The notes under the pieces: model-generated | Databases searched by the model: none | Told to the model about the DNA's origin: nothing | The model's input: the letters and a program-made list of their open reading frames with translations, nothing else | NCBI GenBank assembly: GCA_016283095.1 | Contig: JAEEMG010000049.1 | Span: forward strand, 1 to 40,052 | Length of the DNA: 40,052 nucleotides | Source of the DNA: Paludibacteraceae bacterium | Lineage (GTDB): Bacteria; Bacteroidota; Bacteroidia; Bacteroidales; Paludibacteraceae | Direction of reading: 5' to 3' | Position numbers and translations under genes: made by a program | Shown: piece after piece, positions 33,847 through 40,052 of the stretch | Numbering within the stretch: the first letter of the stretch is position 1 | Layout of the letters: the number at the start of each line of letters is the position of its first letter

Positions 33847-35366
33847 AATGATTCCAAAAATTTTATTAATGCTAAACGATCTTCTTTTTTCATCTTTGAA
33901 AATATCTGACGTGAGACATAACCTTCTCCACCATGCCACATGATGGCCTCCTGAAGGTTGCGGGCACGTCCGTCGTGAAGGAAGTAGGTATGGCTGTTGA
34001 CCAACGATTGCAGTCCTATACCCCATAACGGTGTCGTACGCCATTCGTTGCCCATCGCCAATCCGCTGCGATAGTTGTCGTTGAGGCCCACGCCCATAAT
34101 CTCGCTACCCATGTCATGTAGGAGATAATCACTGTATGGATGGATTGTTTGTTTTCCAAGCCAAGGCAGTTCTGTGCCTGCCAGAAGTGTTGTTCCCCGT
34201 GGACGAGTGTGCAGGGTGGTCACATGACATAGATGGCATTTTGCCTCATGGAATTTTTCCTCTCCTATGGCGATGTATTCACGTTCTGAAATCTGTCGAC
34301 CTTGGTATTGCACTTTTGTCGTAGTGCTGCCTAATCTGCGGGCTGGCACTCCAAGTCCCTGCATATAAAAATCAACATCTTCCATATCTTGTGTGGAGAC
34401 TTCAAGACGGTCGTAAGTCAGACCCATCATGCTGCCTTCTTTCATCTGCGTCTGTCCTTCACAAATCTCTTCCGGATAACGGCTGTTTGTCGCACCCATG
34501 TCGCTCGAGAATCCAAGTTCCACGGTCAGGTCTTGATGCTGAGCCTTGTTGCCAGACAATCCAATGTCATAAACTCCACGTTCAGTCACATAATTACATC
34601 TTCCGCTGATTCCGTATTCTGGATAGTTGCTTTGTGCGGCAAGTCGTTTGATCTCATCTCTGTCGAGTGCCATCATCTGACCCATTCCCACATGTCTTAA
34701 CGGTATTCTCACACTGCAGAACAGTTCGCTGGGATCAATCGGATCATCTGTGTCTCCATATTTGGCGTACCAATCGGTAATGGTATACTCTGGTCGTGCC
34801 AACTGGTATTTCTCTCCATCTGGAAACTCAAAATCTTCGTAGTGCCAACGACATTGCAGTTTGCCTTCCGCTTGTATTCCATAAATACTCTGGTCGTGAA
34901 GCACTCGTCCGTAATTCTGGAAAAATTGGCCGTTTTTCCTTGCCACATACACCAGCATGCTTGAAAAACCGTATTCTCCACTTCCATACACAGGAGTGCC
35001 ATCTGCGTCTTGGCTGATCTGGGTCCACAAAGCAGGTTTTGTTCGTCCGGCATTTCTGTGGCATGATCCACATGAATATCCTGCGTACACTGGTCCCAAA
35101 CCGGAAGATTGGGTCAGTGCGTCATCATATAGTTTGTCACCATGTGTAAAACGTTTACGGTTGGCGACATTCTCTGCCACCCATGGGGCATCCTGGTCGT
35201 ATGCGAAACTGGAATTGTTGAACACTGTGCTGATTCCTGCCGATAACATATATCCTTCAGGTATATCAATTTTATCAATGTCATCAATTTCTTCGTCGCA
35301 TCCCAACAGAAGGGGAGTCAGAGCTGATATAAGGAAATATTTACTTTTTGAGATATTAGCAATCAT
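33843..35366 (-). CDS. Di-heme oxidoreductase family lipoprotein (DHOR)
   Basis: 507 aa from the ATG at 35366, which gives a lipoprotein signal with lipobox LLLGC (Cys23); an ATG twelve codons upstream would precede it with a charged stretch. Two heme c attachment motifs are present: CGSCH (99-103), in GYSCGSCHRNAGR, and CHLCH (about 375-379), in EAKCHLCHVTT. The end (WGIGLQ, FLHDGRARNLQEAIMWHGGE) is typical of the di-heme oxidoreductase family that accompanies imelysin genes. It probably works at the periplasmic face of a membrane as a redox enzyme, perhaps on iron or heme. It is flanked by imelysin upstream and a coupled porin downstream; an intercistronic hairpin precedes it. Confidence 0.92.
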   Translation of the reverse strand: MIANISKSKYFLISALTPLLLGCDEEIDDIDKIDIPEGYMLSAGISTVFNNSSFAYDQDAPWVAENVANRKRFTHGDKLYDDALTQSSGLGPVYAGYSCGSCHRNAGRTKPALWTQISQDADGTPVYGSGEYGFSSMLVYVARKNGQFFQNYGRVLHDQSIYGIQAEGKLQCRWHYEDFEFPDGEKYQLARPEYTITDWYAKYGDTDDPIDPSELFCSVRIPLRHVGMGQMMALDRDEIKRLAAQSNYPEYGISGRCNYVTERGVYDIGLSGNKAQHQDLTVELGFSSDMGATNSRYPEEICEGQTQMKEGSMMGLTYDRLEVSTQDMEDVDFYMQGLGVPARRLGSTTTKVQYQGRQISEREYIAIGEEKFHEAKCHLCHVTTLHTRPRGTTLLAGTELPWLGKQTIHPYSDYLLHDMGSEIMGVGLNDNYRSGLAMGNEWRTTPLWGIGLQSLVNSHTYFLHDGRARNLQEAIMWHGGEGYVSRQIFSKMKKEDRLALIKFLESL

Positions 35367-35402
35367 TTGCTTGTTTTCGTTTTGCTTGTCGTATATACAC
35401 AC

Positions 35403-35430
35403 ATTCCTTGCCCTAAAAAAGGCAAGGAAT
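35403..35430 (-). promoter_or_regulatory. Intercistronic stem-loop between imelysin and DHOR genes
   Basis: ATTCCTTGCC (35403-35412) pairs perfectly with GGCAAGGAAT (35421-35430) around an 8-nt loop. On the transcribed strand the T run is inside the loop, not after the stem, so it is not a standard terminator. It may shield the upstream imelysin message from 3' decay or set the ratio of imelysin to downstream products. Confidence 0.55.
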
Positions 35431-35455
35431 CAAAGTGTAATTTTATTAACTAAAA

Positions 35456-36622
35456 TTAATAAGTTCTTGGTTCTCCCATGTAGAACAATAAGAACTCAAG
35501 AGTATGAAAACCACGAACGTTCTGTGCTGCGCTGATTGTCTCGTCTTCTTCATCGAACTCACCTTCCCATTCCAACTCTTGGAAATTACCATTGTTCAGA
35601 ATGTTTTTCAAAGCGGCTGCGTCCAATGGCCATGAGTCCATGTTAGGGTCAAGTCCAAGATCTGCAACTGGTCCGAAAAGGAATGCCTCGCTCATCTCCC
35701 ATGGCTCACGAGCCTGCATCCATGCGTTGGCTGCCAACTCAAAGTTGGCTGAACTTGGATTGTTGGCAAGATTACGCACAGCTGTGTTTAGGGCGACGTT
35801 TCTTGTCACCAACAATTCGTATGTAGGCACAACCACCACGTCTACATAATTCTTGATGATTGGCTCCATCTCAGTCTCAGTGGCATTAAGCAAAGCAGGC
35901 TTGACCTTGTTGGTAAGTGTCGCCTCCAATGTAGCACAAGCTTTCTGTGCATCCACTACACTGCTGTTTCCGATATGGCTACGGAATGGTGCCGCCATAC
36001 TCTTGATCGCATTGTATGCTGCTGAGATCTCATTCTTAGTCTGCTCGTACAAAGCATTGTTTTTTGCCTTCAAGTATGAAGCGATACTTGATGTTGCCTC
36101 CTTGCCATCTGTTGTGCCATTGAATGCATTGCGGATCGACAAGATGTTGTTGCTGTAGTCGTCGATCGAATGGTAGCTGTACCAACTCTCAACCGCATAT
36201 ACAGCTTCTGTGTATTTGCCAGCTTCCCATAGGTCGCGAGGCTCACCGATCTTGGCTGTTCCTACCTCGTTGGCGATATCCGCACAACCTTCGATGATCT
36301 GTTGTGCACATCCGATGTAGCTCGTGTAGTCCTTGCCAGCACCGGGATTCTTAAACTGGTCTGCGTATGAACCCAAACCTTTGTAGTCGGTTACCCAGGC
36401 ATTTCTCAACGTCGTCGCATCTTTTGCTAACAGATTTGCCACCTGCACTGCATATTGTGTCCAGTTTGTTACATTCTCTGATGTGACTAATGTGCGATCC
36501 TCGTTGATCTCTGCGTTTGCTGTTCCTTCTGGAATGCCATTTGATTCTGGTTCGTCATCTTTACATGATCCCAAAAACATTGTTGCCAATGCGGCAACAC
36601 TAATCAGTACGGCTTTTTTCAT
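35456..36622 (-). CDS. Imelysin family (M75/IrpA-like) lipoprotein
   Basis: 388-aa lipoprotein with lipobox FLGSC (Cys20). The protein is helical with the imelysin landmarks: a first bundle (about 45-200), the REPWEMSEAFLFGPVADLGLDPNMDSWPLD region near residue 315, and the GxHxxE motif as GFHTLE (371-376) close to the C-terminus. Imelysin-like proteins (IrpA, ICMP) bind or help take up iron and heme-related compounds; despite the M75 label a peptidase activity is doubtful. It is the second gene of the operon, 23 bp after the barrel gene, and most likely faces the cell surface or periplasm. Confidence 0.92.
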   Translation of the reverse strand: MKKAVLISVAALATMFLGSCKDDEPESNGIPEGTANAEINEDRTLVTSENVTNWTQYAVQVANLLAKDATTLRNAWVTDYKGLGSYADQFKNPGAGKDYTSYIGCAQQIIEGCADIANEVGTAKIGEPRDLWEAGKYTEAVYAVESWYSYHSIDDYSNNILSIRNAFNGTTDGKEATSSIASYLKAKNNALYEQTKNEISAAYNAIKSMAAPFRSHIGNSSVVDAQKACATLEATLTNKVKPALLNATETEMEPIIKNYVDVVVVPTYELLVTRNVALNTAVRNLANNPSSANFELAANAWMQAREPWEMSEAFLFGPVADLGLDPNMDSWPLDAAALKNILNNGNFQELEWEGEFDEEDETISAAQNVRGFHTLEFLLFYMGEPRTY

Positions 36623-36645
36623 ATTATACTATTTTTATTGTTTTT

Positions 36646-37938
36646 TTATTTCTTTGAAAACCAGTTGACGAAAGCAATGCCGATAGCGAACTCGTTTTCG
36701 TCGTTGTATTTGCCATCACCTATTTTACGACTTGTGTAGTCTGCTTTGACCACGAGATATGGCAACGGCTTGTAGTTGAGGCCTACAGTCCACATCGATG
36801 TCTCCAATCTGTCGTCTGCCACAGCATTTTTCACCTCCTTCTGAGTGTTGTAATATTCGTAACGCACAAACGGAGTAAAGTCGAGATTGCGATTGTTCTT
36901 GAACAATGGCTTCATTCTGAATCCAAATTCAACTCCATAATCCACAGCCTTGTTTGCGATTGGTGCGGTACGGCTGTATGGCGATTTGTTGCTTAGCATC
37001 ACATTTTTTGAGCTCAGCAAATCACTGTTGCCAAGATTGCCTTGCAGGATATTCGCACGAGTCTCAATCCACTTGTTGCGGTATTTGAGATCCACGTTCC
37101 AGATAGTCACCGGAGCTTCGAAATTGTAGGTGTTCGGTTTATCACTGTTGGCTGCCACATCATCACAATAGTATAATGACGCACCCAACCTTAATCCTGG
37201 GATGCCAGTGTATTCCAATCGAGTAGCGTATGCCGGACATGTGAAGTTGTCCCCTTCAAACATTCCTTGGTTGGCCTTTCCTGCCCAGTTGTTTCTGTTG
37301 AATCCGTTGGCATTCAATCCTGTGATCACCATTGCCTGATATCTGAAACTTGCCCATCTGCGTCCAAACTGACCAAACACCTGTAATCCTGTTTCATGCC
37401 ATGTGCTTGGAAGCATAGTCGTCTCTCCCTCTGGACGTACGGTGCCGAAAAAGTTGATAGGCTCATGGTGTGAATTGGTTAATCCTACAGGGACAACCAT
37501 GTGACCAGCCTGTATATTAAAATGATTGTTAAGATGATAAGTCAGATGGAATTGCTCGACGGCAACTTCTCCTCCTTTCTCCATCTCCACCTCGTATTCT
37601 CCATTCTCTGTATTTTCCAGTTCGTATACCTGACCGCTTCCTCCGTATTCAAACTCGACCTCCATTCCTAACCAGAATCTCTCGTTGAATTTGACGTCGC
37701 CAGCAAGAACCATACGTGGGATACTTATTGTATTGCGTCTCACTTTGCTGTTTCCCTCGCTTGTGCCATTAAAACGGTTGATGCCATAATCCTTGAAGTT
37801 GGCGAGCATCTCACCGTATCCGCCTATGCGATAATGTTTGAAACTGTCGTACTCGGTACTGTCTGTGTTCCATTGTGCTGAAGCAGTGCCGGCAATCATG
37901 CTTACTGCTGTCAAAAGAAACGTTTTTTTCAGTGTCAT
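36646..37938 (-). CDS. Outer-membrane beta-barrel protein of the imelysin operon
   Basis: 430 aa from the ATG at 37938, which starts a signal peptide ending TASAQ; the frame is open 20 codons further upstream but covers the promoter. The mature protein is rich in alternating amphipathic strands (for example RFWLGMEVEFEYGG, FHLTYHLNNHFNIQAGHMVVPVG, WNVDLKYRNKWIETRANI). It resembles porin-like barrels of the OprP/autotransporter-independent type without TonB-dependent plug or TonB box. It is the first gene of the operon and is followed by imelysin 23 bp later, so a role as surface entry channel for the imelysin-linked substrate is likely. Confidence 0.83.
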   Translation of the reverse strand: MTLKKTFLLTAVSMIAGTASAQWNTDSTEYDSFKHYRIGGYGEMLANFKDYGINRFNGTSEGNSKVRRNTISIPRMVLAGDVKFNERFWLGMEVEFEYGGSGQVYELENTENGEYEVEMEKGGEVAVEQFHLTYHLNNHFNIQAGHMVVPVGLTNSHHEPINFFGTVRPEGETTMLPSTWHETGLQVFGQFGRRWASFRYQAMVITGLNANGFNRNNWAGKANQGMFEGDNFTCPAYATRLEYTGIPGLRLGASLYYCDDVAANSDKPNTYNFEAPVTIWNVDLKYRNKWIETRANILQGNLGNSDLLSSKNVMLSNKSPYSRTAPIANKAVDYGVEFGFRMKPLFKNNRNLDFTPFVRYEYYNTQKEVKNAVADDRLETSMWTVGLNYKPLPYLVVKADYTSRKIGDGKYNDENEFAIGIAFVNWFSKK

Positions 37939-37959
37939 AATTTGTCTATTTTTCGGGTG

Positions 37960-37992
37960 CAAAATTACTTCTAAACAATACTCTGCATCAAT
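37960..37992 (-). promoter_or_regulatory. Promoter of the imelysin operon
   Basis: On the minus strand: ATTG (37989-37992), 21-bp spacer, TAATTTTG (37960-37967), a full match to TAnnTTTG. The first start codon is 21 bp downstream. I see no convincing Fur-box-like palindrome around it. Confidence 0.6.
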
Positions 37993-38243
37993 ACGCAAAA
38001 ATGGGTAAAAATCAACCGTTCGCTGCTACCTATATATGGGTACGCACCGTCTACTTAATTCTCTTTTTTTCAAATTTTATCTTTCGCATACCTTATTGTT
38101 GGTATCTGCCGATGTGAGGGAATACCTAAAAATGTGTATTGTGGAATGGAGGAAAAGAAAGTGATACCAATAAATGGATGACATAATGAAATCTCTTCTA
38201 CATTTTTTTGCAAAAATCTGCGTGTAGGACTGAGCAAAAACTG
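37993..38243. other. Divergent intergenic region upstream of nnr
   Basis: This ~250-bp AT-rich stretch between the imelysin-operon promoter and the nnr promoter has no convincing gene. An 8-bp inverted repeat (TTGGTATC 38099-38106 / GATACCAA 38163-38170) lies 56 bp apart, with a purine-rich GGAGG at about 38149 not followed by a real ORF. It could be a folded leader if transcription began further upstream, but the repeat is short. Confidence 0.35.
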
Positions 38244-38251
38244 TAATTTTG
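38244..38251 (+). promoter_or_regulatory. -7 promoter element of nnr
   Basis: TAATTTTG matches TAnnTTTG exactly and lies 20 bp before the nnr ATG. The -33 region has only a weak TCTG at 38217-38220. Confidence 0.5.
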
Positions 38252-38271
38252 TTAGAAATAGATAAATCAAA

Positions 38272-39825
38272 ATGATTCCAATATTTTCTGCATCCCAAGT
38301 TAAATCTCTTGACGCACAGGAGATTGCCGTTGAAGGTATCACATCTTTCGACCTTATGCGTCGTGCCTCGTCCGCTTTATATTCAAGATTGACGGAATTG
38401 ATGGCGAATAGATCAGACCGCATCGTCGCTGAAATGCCTAAACGAAGGTTTGTCGTTCTGGCATCAGGCGGAAACAACGGTGGAGACGCTCTCTGTGTGG
38501 CGGATATGCTACGCTCTGATTATGAGGTCGTGGTATTCTATATAAAGGTGAGCGACCGTCAGACTGCTGACTTTGCCCAGGCGTATGCCAATGTGAAGGA
38601 TTATATAGATATATATGAGATCTCTTCCGTCGACGATATTGAAAAAATGAGGCCATTTTTGCAGAAAGAGAATCTTTGGCTGATCGACGGATTGCTTGGA
38701 TCTGGAATCAACAGGGTGGTGAATAAGGATTCGTTTCTTGGCAATGTGATCGATTTTGTGAATGGGGAGCGACGTGGGGATTCGATTCTTGTCTCCGTGG
38801 ATCTTCCGTCCGGACTCATGGGAGAGGATCGTGAACTCTCCGATTTGTCCCGTTCGATCATCCGTGCCGACCACACCATCTGTTTGCAATATCCGAAGAT
38901 GTCTACGCTGATGCCAGAGAGCGAGCGTTATGTCGGCGATATGTGTTGGGTGGATTTTGATATGAGATTGATGAAAGAGGGCAGGGGCGACGTCGGGAAT
39001 ATGTTGCAACACTCTGATTTTGATATAAGACGACGTCCGAAGCACGGACATAAGGGCACATTCGGAAAAGGATTGTTTGTGGCTGGAAGTCAGGAGATGC
39101 CTGGAGCTTGTATGCTGGGATCCAAAGCCGCGATGCGAGGCGGATTGGGAATGCTCTACGTCTTCACACATAAAGATGTCAAGCCTTATCTCATCAATTA
39201 TCTTCCGGAAGCGATATGCAAAACGTATGATGCAGTCGACACGAATGCTCTCGACTCACTCAGCCATCTGCTTGCTACGACCGATGCTGTGGCTGTCGGA
39301 CCTGGGCTTGGCACGTCAGGTGATTCCAAAACATTGGTGGAGATGGTTGTCAATGCTGCCTCTGAGAAAACACTGCTCCTCGACGCAGATGCGTTGAATA
39401 TTGTTGCTGCCGACAGCAAATTGATGGAAATCCTACCGTCTTCTACAATAATAACACCTCATCCAGCCGAATTCCAGCGACTTTTCGGGAAATGCGCGAA
39501 TCGTATGGAGATGATCGACCGACAGATGGAAATGGCAAAAAAACACAATATTATTATTGTGTTGAAAGGAGCGTATACCACAATCACAGATGGCAACACA
39601 TTGTTTTTCAATCCTACAGGTAATTCAGGCATGGCCACAGCAGGTTCAGGAGATGTGTTGACAGGAATAATCCTTTCGCTACTGTCGCAAGGATACGAAC
39701 CATACGAAGCCGCCAAACTAGGCGTTTTCCTTCATGGAAAGGCAGGTGACGTCGCCGCATCCAAATATGGCGAACCATCAATCCTCGCATCAGATATGAT
39801 AGAATTCATAATGCGTAATGCATAA
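38272..39825 (+). CDS. nnr: Bifunctional NAD(P)H-hydrate epimerase / ADP-dependent NAD(P)H-hydrate dehydratase
   Basis: 517-aa metabolite-repair enzyme that restores damaged NADH and NADPH hydrates. The N-terminal YjeF_N epimerase domain (about 1-215) has the GGNNGGD motif at residues 66-72, WLIDGLLGSGINR and VSVDLPSGL. The C-terminal carbohydrate-kinase-like dehydratase domain (about 240-517) starts KHGHKGTFGKGLFVAGS and contains VGPGLGTS, LLDADALN, TPHPAEFQRLFG and the ADP/substrate motif MATAGSGDVLTGI. The fused form is normal. Oddly, the last seven codons (EFIMRNA) and the stop lie inside the first copy of a 102-bp tandem repeat, so the C-terminus is repeat-derived. Confidence 0.96.
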   Translation: MIPIFSASQVKSLDAQEIAVEGITSFDLMRRASSALYSRLTELMANRSDRIVAEMPKRRFVVLASGGNNGGDALCVADMLRSDYEVVVFYIKVSDRQTADFAQAYANVKDYIDIYEISSVDDIEKMRPFLQKENLWLIDGLLGSGINRVVNKDSFLGNVIDFVNGERRGDSILVSVDLPSGLMGEDRELSDLSRSIIRADHTICLQYPKMSTLMPESERYVGDMCWVDFDMRLMKEGRGDVGNMLQHSDFDIRRRPKHGHKGTFGKGLFVAGSQEMPGACMLGSKAAMRGGLGMLYVFTHKDVKPYLINYLPEAICKTYDAVDTNALDSLSHLLATTDAVAVGPGLGTSGDSKTLVEMVVNAASEKTLLLDADALNIVAADSKLMEILPSSTIITPHPAEFQRLFGKCANRMEMIDRQMEMAKKHNIIIVLKGAYTTITDGNTLFFNPTGNSGMATAGSGDVLTGIILSLLSQGYEPYEAAKLGVFLHGKAGDVAASKYGEPSILASDMIEFIMRNA

Positions 39826-40052
39826 TTCGTAATTGTTGGGAAAATCCATGCATCTGGTGAATCCAACCCTCTCGTAGAGACGCACGGACGTGCGTGTCAT
39901 GATTAATTCATAATTCATAATGCATAATTCGTAATTGTTGGGGTATTATCCACGCATCTGGTGAATCCAATCCTCGTAGAGACGCACGGACGTGCGTGTC
40001 TTGGTCAATTCATAATTCATAATGCGTAATGCATAATTGTTGGGAAAATCCA
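39806..40052. repeat. Tandem repeat array with exact 102-bp period
   Basis: The element AATTGTTGGG occurs at 39831, 39933 and 40035, exactly 102 bp apart, and CGTAGAGACGCACGGACGTG at 39873 and 39975, again 102 bp apart. Each unit has three parts: AT-rich ATTCATAATGCATAATTCG-type sequence, a stretch with CATCTGGTGAATCCAA, and the palindrome ACGCACG-GA-CGTGCGT (GC-rich hairpin). About 2.4 units are visible and the array runs off the window. The start overlaps the 3' end of nnr. The units contain no gene. Confidence 0.92.

Noticed and set aside
33847-34044. N-terminal extension of the OprO/P-like porin
   Set aside because: The extra 66 codons overlap the di-heme gene and lack an export signal; the ATG at 33846 begins a normal one.
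34957-35535. 192-codon plus-strand open frame
   Set aside because: Antisense to the di-heme oxidoreductase and imelysin genes and crosses the gap between them.
38509-39171. 220-codon minus-strand open frame
   Set aside because: Antisense to nnr, whose motifs fix the true frame; translation is His/Ser-rich noise.
39806-40052. 102-bp repeats as CRISPR or as rRNA/tRNA-linked sequence
   Set aside because: The whole 102-bp unit is repeated, so there are no unique spacers, and no RNA gene signature is present.

Overview
The window looks like a chromosomal segment of a Bacteroidales bacterium (Prevotella/Bacteroides-like; genus not determined). Reasons: (i) Bacteroidetes-type families such as DUF4491, DUF4835, a FISUMP-like lipoprotein and an imelysin/di-heme oxidoreductase operon; (ii) the block bamD-rpoZ-coaBC-DUF4835-recN, which I know from this phylum; (iii) promoters of the Bacteroidetes type (TTTG / TAnnTTTG) instead of -35/-10 boxes; (iv) almost no Shine-Dalgarno sequences; (v) remnants of an IS982-type element and of the AAA-ATPase-like/PD-(D/E)XK genes that are abundant in this order.

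Layout. 1-4.1 kb (minus strand): DUF4491 membrane protein, an unrecognised protein with a nuclease-like motif, and a large secreted M16 peptidase. 4.3-7.2 kb: accessory patch with a small secreted protein, a decayed IS982-family element bounded by inverted repeats, an orphan acidic protein, gene debris and an AAA-ATPase-like pseudogene. 7.4-9.8 kb: nadC, then a secreted protein with a duplicated domain. 9.8-11.8 kb (minus): voltage-gated K+ channel and a membrane TerB/J-domain protein. 11.9-17.0 kb: bamD, rpoZ, coaBC, DUF4835, recN. 17.0-19.7 kb: LemA plus two TPM-domain proteins, then a FISUMP-like lipoprotein. 19.8-24.3 kb: a very large DUF2339 membrane protein with two levels of internal repetition. 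24.4-25.8 kb (minus): ZIP metal transporter and methyltransferase. 25.85-26.05 kb: a ~200-bp MITE whose ends resemble those of the IS982 remnant. 26.1-31.1 kb (minus): TetR regulator, MMPL/RND transporter, LolA-like periplasmic protein and outer-membrane barrel, forming one envelope-spanning transport operon. 31.3-38.0 kb (minus): small membrane protein, then an operon of outer-membrane barrel, imelysin, di-heme oxidoreductase lipoprotein, OprO/P-like porin and cytochrome c lipoprotein. 38.3-39.8 kb: bifunctional NAD(P)H-hydrate repair enzyme (nnr). The window ends in a 102-bp-period tandem repeat whose first copy supplies the last codons and stop of nnr.

The strongest candidates for under-described systems are the imelysin/di-heme operon and the TetR-MMPL-LolA-like-barrel operon. 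Both join inner-membrane or periplasmic parts to an outer-membrane barrel of unknown cargo. The mobile-element observations (IS982 relic, related MITE, 102-bp array) rest most directly on the sequence. Several start codons are corrected here using signal peptides, a terminator, or a promoter lying over the upstream alternative. No tRNA, rRNA or CRISPR array was seen.
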